Positions 8,101-17,872 of a stretch of DNA of 35,532 nucleotides are shown piece by piece (the stretch's first letter is position 1; each line of letters starts with the position of its first letter). The stretch covers positions 1-35,532 of the forward strand of contig JAJNNC010000025.1 in NCBI GenBank assembly GCA_021730635.1, given 5' to 3'. Under the pieces are notes generated by a model. The model saw only the letters and a program-made list of their open reading frames with translations, did not search any database and was not told where the DNA came from. The position numbers and the translations under genes are program-made. Source of the DNA: Catalimonadaceae bacterium JC749. Lineage in GTDB: Bacteria; Bacteroidota; Bacteroidia; Cytophagales; Cyclobacteriaceae.

Positions 8101-10775
8101 CCCACCGTTTCATTCTTACGTACCTGGAAGTGGTTGTAGAAAGCCTGATTGGCCGACTGTATACGGAGATTCGGCTTCAGCACGAGAAGGGGCTCATGGA
8201 GCGTATCAATAATGCTCTCGGCATAATCTTTTGCCTCACGCATTTTTTCCTCGGCCTGCTTACGCTCGGTAATATCCACAAAAGTGATGACCACCCCCTC
8301 TATTTTGTCCTCTCCACTACGATAGGGCAGCACCCGTGTCAGGTACCAATGGTTTTCTTCATCCTTCACTTCCCGCTCTACGGGTACCAGTTTATCGAGT
8401 ACTTTTTGCGCATCGCTGATGAGTTCATCATAGCCCAGGCGGTGGGTGATGTCAGAGAGGGGGCGGCCCCGGTCTACCACACGGACATTGAAGAGCTCTC
8501 CCAACCTTGGGGTGAACCGCAGGATACGTAAATGCCGGTCCAGAAACAGGGTGGCAATATCCGTGGCTTTCAACAGGTTATTCAGGTCGCTGGAGAGTTG
8601 GGCCAGCTCTTCTACCTTGTGACGGTTTTCCTGGTTAACCGTAGTGAGTTCTTCATTGACACTCTGCAACTCCTCTTTGCTGGTTTCCAGTTCCTCCAGG
8701 GTGGAGCGCAGCTCTTCATTAGCCGACTGCATCTCCTCATTGGAGGCTTTCATCTCTTCCTGGCTGGTTTCATATTCCTCTATAATAGCCTGCAGCCGCT
8801 GTTTGGTCAGCGCCAGTTCGGTTTCCACCTCCCGCAAATTAGTATCTGCTGGTGCGGCCTGTACTTCACCGCTTGCCTTGTTGGAAGACTCCGGTGCCTG
8901 CCACTCCTCAAAGATCACCAGGAAGAAATCCTCATGGTGAGGCAACAGACTGGGATACACTGAAAATATAATGTTATGGTGACCGCCTTCCATCTGAATT
9001 GAGATAGGTTTAGAATGGATGGCAGCGCCATTCTCCCGGGCTGAATGCAACATGCTGCGCAACTCAATACGAAACTCTTCCCGCACCAGCTTGAAGACAC
9101 TGGTAGTAGGCTCACCGCCCGGATGCACCAGGTAACGCCCTACATGCTCAGAGAGGTGTACCACCTGATAATCCGGATTGACCAGCAGGCTGGGCGGTGC
9201 ATAACGCTCTACCATCCGCTGGTGCAATACGCCATAACCCATAGGCTCCCCTCCTGTCATCATTTCTTTTGATTTACCGGGCAACCGGTTACGCATGAGC
9301 GGAAAGACAGGGAGCCGAGGCTCCGGAACAGGCACATTTCGCTTACGGTAGAGGCAATGACCTTTGTCTTCTATGCGGAATAGCTCACTGGTTTCAATGG
9401 TCTCGGAAGTGCCCAGCAAGAGGTATGCTCCTGTATTGAGGGAGTAATGAAACAGGTCTATGATATCTTTCTGTATCTCCCGCTGCAGATAGATCATCAC
9501 ATTGCGGCAGGCAATGAGATCCACTTTAGAAAAGGGAGGATCGCTCATCAGGTTGTGAGGGGTGAAGATCACTGTCTCCCGCACTTCCTTACGCACACGG
9601 AAGCTGCTGTCTTCCTTGACAAAAAAGCGCCTGAGTCGCTCCGGACTTATATCCGTTTCTATGTCGCCCGGGTAGATACCATCTCTGGCTTTCTGCAGGG
9701 AATGCTCATGCAGATCGCTGGCAAAAACCTGGATGGTGGGGGGTGCCTCATGCCTGGCCGCCTCTTCCAGCAGCAGGATGGCCAGGGAGTAAGCTTCTTC
9801 CCCGGTAGCACAACCTACCGACCAAACCCGCACACTATCCCGGGAACCTTTCTCTTTGAAAAGTTCAGGGATGACATGCTGCTCCAGCTTGTGGAATACC
9901 TCAGTATCCCTGAAGAAGCTGGTTACCGTGATGAGAAAGTCATCAGAGAGCGCCTGTACCTCTTCGGGCCTTTCCCGCAGCAGACCAAGATAATCCTCCA
10001 GCTTTTCGATGTGGTTGAGTTGCATTCTGCGCTGCAGACGGCGCATAATGGTAGAGCGTTTATAACGGCTAAAGTCTCTGGCCGTGCGGGCTCGCACCTG
10101 CGTCAGTATTTTCTGCAGCAGATACCGCTCTTCATCCTCTATATCTTTACCCTCCCGGAGTGATGGAATCTGAGGCTCCGTCTGAATAAAGCGCAGGATA
10201 TGGGCAGGCATCTCTTCCAGCGACAGCACCCAATCTACCATCCCGGTGGCGATAGCACTTTGCGGCATGCCATCATATTCTGCTTCCAAAGGATCTTGCA
10301 CAATGATGAGACCTCCTTTGCCTTTGATCTCCTTGATGCCCAGCGTGCCATCAGAACCGGTACCCGTCAGGATAATACCAATAGCACTGCCATCGTGGGT
10401 AGCAGCCAGGGTACGGAAGAAATGGTCGATAGGGGCCCGGTCACGCCTTCGCTCTTCCAGGTCGGAGAGACGCAGGTGGGTATCGATGGTATTAAGGTTT
10501 CGACCCGGTGGTATGACATACACCTGGTTGGGTTCCAGCTTCATGGTCTCGGTCACCTGCTGCACCGGCATACTGACATGGGGTTGCAGCAGATCAGCCA
10601 GGTGGCTCTCATGCTCCGGAGAGAGATGCACCACAATGACAAAGGCCATTCCACTGTCGTCCGGCATATGAGAGAAAAAAGTTTTCAGGGCAGCCAACCC
10701 ACCCGCAGAGGCACCAAGGCCCACGACAGTAACAGGTTTTGCTTCTGATTGAGTTTGGTTGTTGATTTCTTCCAT
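5190..10775 (-). CDS. CheB-CheR-multiPAS-hybrid histidine kinase with REC and Hpt
   Basis: A 1861-residue cytoplasmic fusion with no transmembrane segment. Order: CheB methylesterase (about 14-200; Ser23 in GASAGG, His50, Asp142 in TGSDG); CheR methyltransferase (about 215-480; SAM motif SVGCATGEEAYS at 319-330); a PAS-like linker; a long Glu-rich coiled coil (about 640-750); five PAS domains to about 1340, the third and fourth clearly duplicated; HisKA with His1362 (MSHEIRTP); HATPase_c (NLISNALKF, DTGIGIP, GGTGLGL); receiver with phospho-acceptor Asp1655 (LILMDVRMP); and a C-terminal Hpt-like domain (about 1755-1861) with His1801. Kinase, receiver and Hpt together could run a complete internal phosphorelay. 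CheB and CheR lack any chemoreceptor or flagellar neighbour, so their substrate is unknown. The Hpt motif reads HKAH rather than the common HxxK. It is divergent from the second giant kinase, with about 1 kb between. Confidence 0.92.
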   Translation of the reverse strand: MEEINNQTQSEAKPVTVVGLGASAGGLAALKTFFSHMPDDSGMAFVIVVHLSPEHESHLADLLQPHVSMPVQQVTETMKLEPNQVYVIPPGRNLNTIDTHLRLSDLEERRRDRAPIDHFFRTLAATHDGSAIGIILTGTGSDGTLGIKEIKGKGGLIIVQDPLEAEYDGMPQSAIATGMVDWVLSLEEMPAHILRFIQTEPQIPSLREGKDIEDEERYLLQKILTQVRARTARDFSRYKRSTIMRRLQRRMQLNHIEKLEDYLGLLRERPEEVQALSDDFLITVTSFFRDTEVFHKLEQHVIPELFKEKGSRDSVRVWSVGCATGEEAYSLAILLLEEAARHEAPPTIQVFASDLHEHSLQKARDGIYPGDIETDISPERLRRFFVKEDSSFRVRKEVRETVIFTPHNLMSDPPFSKVDLIACRNVMIYLQREIQKDIIDLFHYSLNTGAYLLLGTSETIETSELFRIEDKGHCLYRKRNVPVPEPRLPVFPLMRNRLPGKSKEMMTGGEPMGYGVLHQRMVERYAPPSLLVNPDYQVVHLSEHVGRYLVHPGGEPTTSVFKLVREEFRIELRSMLHSARENGAAIHSKPISIQMEGGHHNIIFSVYPSLLPHHEDFFLVIFEEWQAPESSNKASGEVQAAPADTNLREVETELALTKQRLQAIIEEYETSQEEMKASNEEMQSANEELRSTLEELETSKEELQSVNEELTTVNQENRHKVEELAQLSSDLNNLLKATDIATLFLDRHLRILRFTPRLGELFNVRVVDRGRPLSDITHRLGYDELISDAQKVLDKLVPVEREVKDEENHWYLTRVLPYRSGEDKIEGVVITFVDITERKQAEEKMREAKDYAESIIDTLHEPLLVLKPNLRIQSANQAFYNHFQVRKNETVGQRIYDLGNGQWNIPDLKKLLEEVLPENHVFNDYEVTHNFEDIGFRVMLLNARRLDQVQLVLLGIRDITEKKQSEETLRKSEARLQKMVNIEGVGVLIFDASDTLLDANNTFLHMFGYTREEIKSGTLSWRMLTPPEYIAVSEQQLRQMEETGRIGPYEKEYLRKDGSRSWMLFAGASLGDGTLVEYCLDISDRKQAEEELRQSEERLRRTLGIETVGVIFWDADFRIRQVNQAFLNMAGFSHEEVEGLTWQELTPEEFHEASEQAVAELEEKGQSTPYEKQYFRKDGSRWWGLFAGLKISEEEMVEFVLDISGQKQAEEAIRQNEEHLRLILESAIDYAIFTMDMQGKVTGWNTGAEQIFGYTKEEIIGQPGDILFTMEDREQQIPEKEMEKAKEQSRADNERWHVRKDGSRFWGSGVTMPLRDGNVRGFLKIMRDHTERVQMEEDLRQAKEQAEQSAKAKEDFLAHMSHEIRTPLNAVIGLSHLLLQRDPRADQQENLQSLMFSSQNLMMLVNDILDFSKLQVGKVSIEETEVNLPVLLNSLQKTYQSVAKEKDNQLVFDIDEALPAVIRTDQLRLSQVLNNLISNALKFTHQGQVTVEASLNRQEGDRLWVDFSVTDTGIGIPEDKLPDIFDAFTQADLSTVRQYGGTGLGLTITKLLLELMGSQIAVESKVGKGTRFFFTLPVKESSATATSLADMATHQENEAAMPQLRLLLVEDVDINRMVVKQFLQEWWTLTPDEAADGKQAVVMAQQTNYDLILMDVRMPLMDGYEAAKEIRALKGYKKVPIIALTADTTHEVEKHQEATLFTDIITKPVDPTDLRQKLIRYASGRKKKPSAEVPAGNPTHNHAAVSAASTVDIHKVVEFFKDKERLKVFYEKSIRDLHIMQQEVATAMAKQDEEALGNMIHKAHVLLDMLSLQELKALLEQGHALVREKAPQAQIEEVRQQVDISIKQVIASLEEHLKQLS

Positions 10776-11788
10776 AAATTCAATACAAACGTTGCATGCT
10801 CTTGCTCAAAAAAACGAACCCGCCTCGGAGAATAATCAAGAAGACATTCAGGATGATGGAGTCAATATAGCTTAAAAAGTTCCCATTCCTAAAGTAACCT
10901 ATAAACTAAATACATTGTTAAGAACTTGCATTTGCACCTGCCTAAATTTTACAATATAAAGCATTCCAAAATTTCTGTTCAGGGCGCATAAAAGTAAGCC
11001 CAGAACAACAAGTACATACCGTCAATTCCTCCAGCGCAGCAGTTACTCAAATGTTTTGATAAACAGCCCGATTTAGTCAGGTAGACAGATAGGCTGAATC
11101 TCAAATGCAATATAATATCATTATTGAATTTAACTTTATCTGGAAAACAAATCTTTTATAAAACATGCTATCCCAATCATGATGCCATCAGAATGCAATA
11201 TTCTATTGCTGCAAAATGTGCATTAATAACAGGCTTTCCTCCACTTTTTTTATAGACTATAGGCCATGGAAGAGGATACATAGGCTGATGCTTCGACTTA
11301 TGTTTAGTCTGTCATAGGCAAAACATATCATTGCAGGCATTTCCTACCAAAGATAGGGTGGCGTATAATACCAAACCCTATTGAACAGGGTGAGCAGGTA
11401 AGGGTATAATACCATGCACTATCGATATTCGACCTAAAACTATACCTATAAGCAATTAATACAGTTTGTAATCTTATTGTATGAGGAATAAAAAGTAATT
11501 TTTAGCTTCTTTGCACCCGGTTTGATAGAAGAGGAATGAGATGGCAATTGCCGGCCATGAAAACTCAACCTTTTTGGTGCCTCAGAGAACCTTAAAAAAA
11601 AGATATAACAGTAAGTGACAACAGCAGGTTTATATGCTGTCGACTTGGTTTTTGATCATGAATATAAATCTCGGTGGGTGCCTATATGTTTCATACGATT
11701 TTATTTACTTCACTTTTTTAAAAGGAACTTATCTCCGCTGTTATTTAATTATGGAGTGAAATAAAGGCTGAGCCTTATACTATAACTT
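10776..11788. other. Long intergenic region between two divergent giant kinase genes
   Basis: About 1 kb of AT-rich DNA with no supported gene. The word GTATAATACCA occurs twice as a direct repeat at 11363-11373 and 11404-11414, 41 bases apart, with a small ACCCT/AGGGT inverted pair between. These could be regulator half-sites but nothing identifies the regulator. The promoters of both kinase genes should lie in this region. Confidence 0.4.
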
Positions 11789-14700
11789 ATGAGCAAATTT
11801 TTTGAGAAAGATGATCGTAATGTAGCTGAATTTAACTTTCTTTCTAGGGGTGGAGAGCTGGGAGAGCGAATCCGATCTTTTGACTGGGGCAGCACCTCAC
11901 TGGGCACTCCGGACCAATGGCCTCATAGTTTGAGAACGATCGTCCGTATCATGCTTACCTCCCAGCAGCCTATCTGGATTGGGTGGGGGCCAGAATTTAT
12001 CAAATTATACAATGACCCTTATAAAGCGATTGTTGGAGGCAAACACCCCTGGGCTTTGGGGCAACCGGCTTCCGTGGTGTGGAAAGATATCTGGGAAGCA
12101 GTAGGACCCAGGCTGGAGAAGGTGATGAAACAAAATGAAGGCACCTATGACGAATCTCTTTTGCTCATCATGGAAAGATACGGCTATCCGGAAGAAACGT
12201 ATTACACTTTCTCCTACAGCCCTGTGCCTGATGATGAAGGAGGCATTGGGGGCATCTTTTGTGCGAATACTGACGATACACAGCGGATCATCGGAGAACG
12301 ACAATTAGCGCTGTTAAGAGATTTGGCCAGCAGAACGGTCAATGCCAAGTCCCTGAAAGAGCTTTATCAGCAGAGTGCAGAAAGCCTGAAAACCAATACC
12401 AAGGATCTGCCCTTCGCCATGATCTATATGGTGGAAGAAGAAGAGCATTGCTTAAAACTGGTGAGTAGCGCAGGTATAGAGGCAGGGCATGAGGCCTCAC
12501 CGGAAAAAGTAGATCTGAGGGAAAAATCCTATTGGCCTTTTCAGCAGGTAATCCATTCCAACCAGTCTGTTGTGATTACCGATATCAACCAAACTTTTAA
12601 AAACCTGCCGACGGGTGCCTGGGATACCCCTCCGCATCAGGCGGTCGTTGTCCCTATTTCACTATCAGGCCACACCGGCAAACCAGGAGTGCTGTTGGTT
12701 GGTTTGAATCCATTCAGGTTGTTTGATGAGGGTTATGAGGGTTTTATCAATCTGTTAGCCGGACAGATCGCCGCCAATGTAGCCGATGTGCAGGCTTATG
12801 AAGAAGAGCGTAAACGGGCGGAAGCCCTGGCGGAGATAGACCGTGCTAAAACTATTTTCTTCAGCAATGTGAGCCATGAATTCAGAACACCCCTGACCCT
12901 GATGCTGAGCCCGCTGGAAGACTTGCTACTGAGTTCGGAGAGCCCTCAGCTATCTACCAGCCGGGAGCAACTGGAAGTGATACAGCGAAACGGATTGCGG
13001 CTGCAAAAACTGGTCAATACGCTGCTCGATTTCTCCCGTATTGAGGCCAGACGGGGCCATGCAACCTTCGAACCTGTTGACCTGGCGCGGTATACCCGTG
13101 AGCTGGCCAGCAACTTTCAATCGGCTACCGACAAAGCAGGATTACAGCTCCATATACAAACGGAAGACCTCACGGAGCCTGTCTATGTAGACAAAGATAT
13201 GTGGGAGAAGATTGTGCTGAACCTCATTTCCAATGCATTTAAATTTACCTTTGAAGGAAAGATTGAGGTAGCCTTAGCCGATGCCCAAAACCATGTGACG
13301 CTGGAGGTCAGAGATACCGGAACGGGTATCAAAGAAGAGGATTTGCCCCTTCTTTTTAAGCGCTTTCACCGGGTGGAAGGTGCCAGATCCAGAACCCATG
13401 AAGGGTCAGGCATCGGGCTTGCCCTGGTGCAGGAGCTGGTGCAGATGCATGGAGGTAATATCAGCGTACAAAGCGAATTTGGTAAGGGAACGACCTTCAC
13501 CGTTTCTGTTCCGAAAGGCCGCGCCCATCTTCCGGCTGAAAAAATCAGCACAGATACCCAGGAAAAGCCAGGCTCAGTGCATGCCCATGCTTTTGTAGAA
13601 GAGGCCTTACGCTGGCTTCCCAATACAGAAGCAGAAAACCCGGTTGTAGACCCGGCACAGAAGGATGAAGCCCCGCTTTCAGACAAACCCCTGGTGTTGC
13701 TGGCCGATGATAACAGAGACATGCGGGAATATGTGACCAGTATTCTGAACCAGCAGTTTCAGGTTAAAGCTGTTGAAAACGGGAGAGTGGCCCTGGATGT
13801 GTTAAAATCAGAAAAGCCGGAGCTGATTCTGACAGACATTATGATGCCGGAGCTGGATGGTTTCGGACTGTTGAAGGCTGTGAAGAACAATCCGGCTACG
13901 GCTCACATTCCTGTGGTAATGCTCTCTGCCCGGGCCGGTGAAGAAGCCAGAGTGGAAGGCTTGCACAAAGGAGTCGACGATTATCTTATTAAACCTTTTT
14001 CTGCCCGGGAGCTGCTGGCAAGGGTGGAAGCCCGGATAGAAATAAGCCATACAAGGCACCAGGCAGAAAGAGAAGCCCAGTTTCAACGCAAACGCCTGTC
14101 TGAATTGCTGAGACAAGCCCCGGCGGCCATGGCTCTGGTAGAGGGTCCCGATCATGTGTATTCGCTGGCGAACTCGCTGTATCAAAAGGTTTTCAATCGT
14201 AATGAAAATGAGTTGCTGGGCCGAACGATCCGGCAGGTATTTCCGGAAGTGGAAGGACAGGGCGTGTATGAGATTTTTGATCAGGTCTATCAGTCGGGAG
14301 AAGCCTTTGTGGCCAACGAATTTCCTGTGACCTTTCTAAGATCAGGCACAGACACACCGGAAGAAGGATTCTTCAGTTTTGTGGCACAGCCTGTCAAAGA
14401 AGATGACGGACATATCAATGCCATTCTGATCCATGCTTTCGAAGTGACGGAACAGGTACAACTACGCAGGCAGATCAAGGAGAGTGAAGAATATTTCCGC
14501 ATGATGGCCGACAATGTGCCTGTGATGATTTGGGTGACCCGACCGGATGCCTATTGTACGTACCTTAACAAACAGTGGTATGAGTACACCGGACAAACGG
14601 AAGAAACAGGATTAGGATACGGGTGGCTGGAGGCGGTGCATCCGGATGATTCAGATTCGTCAGCAGCCATCTTTATGGATGCCAACAGGCAGCACAAGGC

Positions 14701-16336
14701 TTTCAGTCTCTTTTATCGCCTGAGAAGGAAAGATGGTCAGTATCGCTGGTATATCGATTCAGGACTGCCCAAGTTCGACGAGGAGGGCAATTTTCAGGGT
14801 TATGTAGGGGCAGTCATCAATGTACATGAGCAAAAGCTTACAGAAGAAGCTTTGTATGAAGCCCAGAGAAGATTGAAAATTGCTTTATCGGCCGGGTCTA
14901 TCAGTATCTTTTTATGGGATATGACCCGCAATGTGGTGGTCGGCGATGAAAACCTGGCCAAAACTTTTGGCATTGATGCTGACCTGGTAACCCAAAAAGG
15001 ATTACCCCTGGAAGATTTCTTAAAAAAAATTCACCCGGAAGACCTGCCGTATGTCAGAGAGGCCATTACAGCCGCCATCAACAGCAGGAATCCCTTTGAA
15101 GCCGAATACCGCACCTTTAACTACAGTAACCAATATCGATGGATGCTGGCCAGGGGAAGAGTGGAATATGATCAAAGTGGGAAACCTGTCAGTTTCCATG
15201 GGACCCTGCTGGATATTACCGACAGAAAAATAATTGAAGATGCCCTTGAAAAGAGCGAAGAGCGTCACCGGATGGCGATTAACGCCGCTGAGGTTGGCAC
15301 CTGGGATTTTAATCCACAAACCGGAGAACTCATCTGGGACAACCGATGCAAGGAGTGTTTCGGATTACCCCCCGAAGCCCAAATAGATTATGCGGTGTTT
15401 CTGCAGGGACTCCATCCGGATGACAGGGAAAGAACCGATAAAACCGTGCAACGCGCACTGGAACCTTCCGGATCTGGCGAATACAATATTGAATACCGGA
15501 CCATAGGCATACTCGACAGAAAAGAAAGGTGGATCAGGGCTGCTGGCAAAACTTTTTTCAAACATACAGGTGAGCCAGAGAGATTCATAGGAACGGTATT
15601 AGACATCACTGAACAAAAGCAGTACGAAAAGACCCTGAAGGATAAAAATGCCCAGCTGCAAAAAATCAATGCCGACCTGGATAATTTTATTTACACCGCT
15701 TCGCATGATCTGAAAGCCCCCATCAGCAATATAGAAGGGCTGGTCAATATGCTTTCTGCAGACACTGCCATGGCGCATCAAAAGACACAAAAGATTATTA
15801 CCATGATCAATGAGTCTATTGCCCGGTTTAAAATCACCATTCAGGATCTCTCAGAAATTGCCAAACTTCAGTCAGAGACAGAATCCACTAAAGAAATTAT
15901 CTTATTCGAGGAAATTGCAGAGGATGTCAAACTACACATCAAAGCGCTGATCGAGAACAATCAGGCTACCATCCTGGAGGATTATACCCAGGCCCCTCAG
16001 ATTTCGTTCTCCAGAAAAAACCTGCGAAGTATCTTTTATAATATTCTTTCCAATGCCATCAAATACAAGTCGCCAGACCGGGATCCTGTAATCCATGTAA
16101 AAACAGAAGATAAAAAGGAGTTCATTCTGCTATCCATTCAGGACAACGGGCTGGGCATCAAGGAAGAAGACCAACCCAAAGTCTTTTCTATGTTTAAACG
16201 CCTGCACAGCCACGTAGAAGGTTCCGGCGTGGGCATGGCCATTGTGAAAAGAATAGTAGACAATAACGGAGGCAGTATTGAAATAGAAAGCGAAGTGGGT
16301 AAAGGGTCCACCTTTAAGCTTTACCTGAAAAAATAA
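11789..16336 (+). CDS. Dual-core hybrid histidine kinase (PAS-GAF-HK-REC-PASx4-HK)
   Basis: A 1515-residue cytoplasmic signalling protein without membrane segments. Residues about 13-165 form the PAS-like domain typified by GTPDQWPHSLRT and WGPEFIKLYNDPY; a GAF-type domain follows (about 175-335). The first kinase core has His363 (NVSHEFRTP), an N-box (NLISNAFKF) and G boxes (DTGTGI, GSGIGLAL). A receiver follows with Asp683 (LTDIMMPELDG) and a conserved Lys (YLIKPF). Four PAS domains (about 770-1285) precede a second intact core with His1306 (ASHDLKAP), N-box NILSNAIKY, DNGLGI and GSGVGMA, running to the C-terminus. There is no Hpt or DNA-binding output, so phosphate leaving the receiver needs partners elsewhere. 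Start is the first ATG, directly before conserved sequence. Confidence 0.92.
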   Translation: MSKFFEKDDRNVAEFNFLSRGGELGERIRSFDWGSTSLGTPDQWPHSLRTIVRIMLTSQQPIWIGWGPEFIKLYNDPYKAIVGGKHPWALGQPASVVWKDIWEAVGPRLEKVMKQNEGTYDESLLLIMERYGYPEETYYTFSYSPVPDDEGGIGGIFCANTDDTQRIIGERQLALLRDLASRTVNAKSLKELYQQSAESLKTNTKDLPFAMIYMVEEEEHCLKLVSSAGIEAGHEASPEKVDLREKSYWPFQQVIHSNQSVVITDINQTFKNLPTGAWDTPPHQAVVVPISLSGHTGKPGVLLVGLNPFRLFDEGYEGFINLLAGQIAANVADVQAYEEERKRAEALAEIDRAKTIFFSNVSHEFRTPLTLMLSPLEDLLLSSESPQLSTSREQLEVIQRNGLRLQKLVNTLLDFSRIEARRGHATFEPVDLARYTRELASNFQSATDKAGLQLHIQTEDLTEPVYVDKDMWEKIVLNLISNAFKFTFEGKIEVALADAQNHVTLEVRDTGTGIKEEDLPLLFKRFHRVEGARSRTHEGSGIGLALVQELVQMHGGNISVQSEFGKGTTFTVSVPKGRAHLPAEKISTDTQEKPGSVHAHAFVEEALRWLPNTEAENPVVDPAQKDEAPLSDKPLVLLADDNRDMREYVTSILNQQFQVKAVENGRVALDVLKSEKPELILTDIMMPELDGFGLLKAVKNNPATAHIPVVMLSARAGEEARVEGLHKGVDDYLIKPFSARELLARVEARIEISHTRHQAEREAQFQRKRLSELLRQAPAAMALVEGPDHVYSLANSLYQKVFNRNENELLGRTIRQVFPEVEGQGVYEIFDQVYQSGEAFVANEFPVTFLRSGTDTPEEGFFSFVAQPVKEDDGHINAILIHAFEVTEQVQLRRQIKESEEYFRMMADNVPVMIWVTRPDAYCTYLNKQWYEYTGQTEETGLGYGWLEAVHPDDSDSSAAIFMDANRQHKAFSLFYRLRRKDGQYRWYIDSGLPKFDEEGNFQGYVGAVINVHEQKLTEEALYEAQRRLKIALSAGSISIFLWDMTRNVVVGDENLAKTFGIDADLVTQKGLPLEDFLKKIHPEDLPYVREAITAAINSRNPFEAEYRTFNYSNQYRWMLARGRVEYDQSGKPVSFHGTLLDITDRKIIEDALEKSEERHRMAINAAEVGTWDFNPQTGELIWDNRCKECFGLPPEAQIDYAVFLQGLHPDDRERTDKTVQRALEPSGSGEYNIEYRTIGILDRKERWIRAAGKTFFKHTGEPERFIGTVLDITEQKQYEKTLKDKNAQLQKINADLDNFIYTASHDLKAPISNIEGLVNMLSADTAMAHQKTQKIITMINESIARFKITIQDLSEIAKLQSETESTKEIILFEEIAEDVKLHIKALIENNQATILEDYTQAPQISFSRKNLRSIFYNILSNAIKYKSPDRDPVIHVKTEDKKEFILLSIQDNGLGIKEEDQPKVFSMFKRLHSHVEGSGVGMAIVKRIVDNNGGSIEIESEVGKGSTFKLYLKK

Positions 16337-16386
16337 ACAAAGCGGGTTGAATTTGTATAATCTGTTGTGTCTTGCTAATCAACGTA

Positions 16387-17661
16387 TTACTCTTTAATCA
16401 ACAGACGGGTCATATTTTTGGTGCGTGTTTTGACTTTTAGCAGATACAGTCCGCCTGACAAGTTGGCCACATTGAGTTGTAAAGGAGGTTTTTGTCCTGT
16501 TAAAAATAAGGTCTGGATCAAGGGCTGTCCTGTGACAGTATAAAGCGTAATTTCTCCTGCTTCATCAGACAAGGTAGGCCAAGACAGATACAAATCCCTA
16601 CCCACAGGATTTGGAAACAGAGAAAGCGTCTGGTCAGATCGTACTTCATTTTCTTCGCCTGTCACCTGTTGGGGATTGTATTGCAGTATTGTCCCTTGAT
16701 CACCGACGGCACAACCTTGCTCCGCATCCGAAAGGTAAATACTATTCAGATCATGGCTGGTGTTGGAAGTTTGCTCGATCCAGGTCTGTCCACCATCTGA
16801 CGTATGCAACACCAAACCGCCTACACCTGCGGCCCAGCCAGTCTGATCATCCACAAAATGCACTTTTTCCAGGGGTTGTTCTACTCCTAAAGCCTGCTCT
16901 GTCCAATCCAGGCCTCCGTTAGTCGTTTTTAAAATAACACCTTCATAAAATCCTCCCACCAGCCAGCCAGTCAGACTATCTGCAAAATAGATATCTGATA
17001 ACAGAACGCCCCCTAATTGAGCAAGCGATGTCCAGGTTTCTCCACCGTCTATGGTTTGCAGTACTTCCTGGTATCGAGTACTTAATGTCCAACCAGTTTG
17101 CGCATTGATAAAAGACAAAGCAACATAGGTTCCTCTAAAAAATAAAGTGCTATTCCAGGTTTTACCGCCATCGATAGTTTTCAGCACTGAACTATGATCG
17201 TAGGGTTCTCCCGTAGTGATCCAGCCGGTGAGGCTGTCTGCAAAATGGACGGAAAGATACATCATATCGGAGGAAGAGATCAGTGAGTGCCAGGTTTCGC
17301 CACCGTTTTTTGTGCCGAGTAGGGTACCATACCCCGTGATCCAACCTGTAAGACTATCTACAAAATAGACGGCATTGAACCATTGATCAGTAGGGGAAGC
17401 CTGCTGGCTCCAATTCCCTCCTCCATCAACCGTTTTTAATATGGTGCCTTGATCTCCAACGATCCATCCTGTTTCTCTATCGGTGAAAAAAACATCATTC
17501 AGATTGATGGAGGGATCTACAACCGACCCCGAAGCCAAAGGCTCCCAAGACTGCGCGGTGAGCGGATAGCTCACCATGGATAAACCCACAGCGAACAGCA
17601 TCATCATGAGTGAAAATAAAGCACGAATAACATTTGATGATGTCATGCCTTGATGTGCCAT
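16387..17661 (-). CDS. Secreted YCF48-like beta-propeller with T9SS sorting domain
   Basis: A 424-residue exported protein. The N-terminus has a signal peptide (VIRALFSLMMMLFAVGL, then LTAQ cleavage). Seven repeats follow, each of the form x(F)xD-x-TGW-x-VG-x-G-x-ILKT-x-DGG-x-TW, as in the YCF48/HCF136 and BNR-like propeller family; they suggest one seven-bladed propeller. The last about 80 residues form a Por/type IX secretion sorting domain, recognisable by LSLFPNPVGRDLYL, ITLYTVTGQPL, LSGGLYLLKVKT and a basic end. The protein is therefore likely delivered to the cell surface or medium by T9SS. YCF48-like propellers assemble photosystem II in phototrophs; here that role is not implied. The ATG at 17661 was chosen over an in-frame TTG at 17712; the ATG at 17646 is also plausible and gives a shorter n-region. 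It converges with the dual kinase gene. Confidence 0.85.
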   Translation of the reverse strand: MAHQGMTSSNVIRALFSLMMMLFAVGLSMVSYPLTAQSWEPLASGSVVDPSINLNDVFFTDRETGWIVGDQGTILKTVDGGGNWSQQASPTDQWFNAVYFVDSLTGWITGYGTLLGTKNGGETWHSLISSSDMMYLSVHFADSLTGWITTGEPYDHSSVLKTIDGGKTWNSTLFFRGTYVALSFINAQTGWTLSTRYQEVLQTIDGGETWTSLAQLGGVLLSDIYFADSLTGWLVGGFYEGVILKTTNGGLDWTEQALGVEQPLEKVHFVDDQTGWAAGVGGLVLHTSDGGQTWIEQTSNTSHDLNSIYLSDAEQGCAVGDQGTILQYNPQQVTGEENEVRSDQTLSLFPNPVGRDLYLSWPTLSDEAGEITLYTVTGQPLIQTLFLTGQKPPLQLNVANLSGGLYLLKVKTRTKNMTRLLIKE

Positions 17662-17872
17662 AAATCTTAGAGGTAAGAAGCTACAAATGTGTATACCATT
17701 TGTAAATGACAAACAATATTTCGGCCTGATACTGATAGATACTTTGAGGGAAAGTTAGGAAAGAGTTACCATCAATACAACTAAAAGCGGCGACAAGGCA
17801 ATCGTAATCCATATTCCTAAAAGATGGATAACCTGCTACTATATCCGATTAGGGTATTATCATTCTTATTAC

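Noticed and set aside
9447-10163. Plus-strand 238-residue frame inside the CheB-CheR kinase gene
   Set aside because: It is the antisense shadow of the CheR region, with no protein-like motifs, and the minus strand has perfect CheR motifs.
16387-17646. A role of the YCF48-like propeller in photosystem assembly
   Set aside because: There are no phototrophy genes, and the signal peptide plus T9SS tail indicate export; the shared repeat is a structural resemblance.
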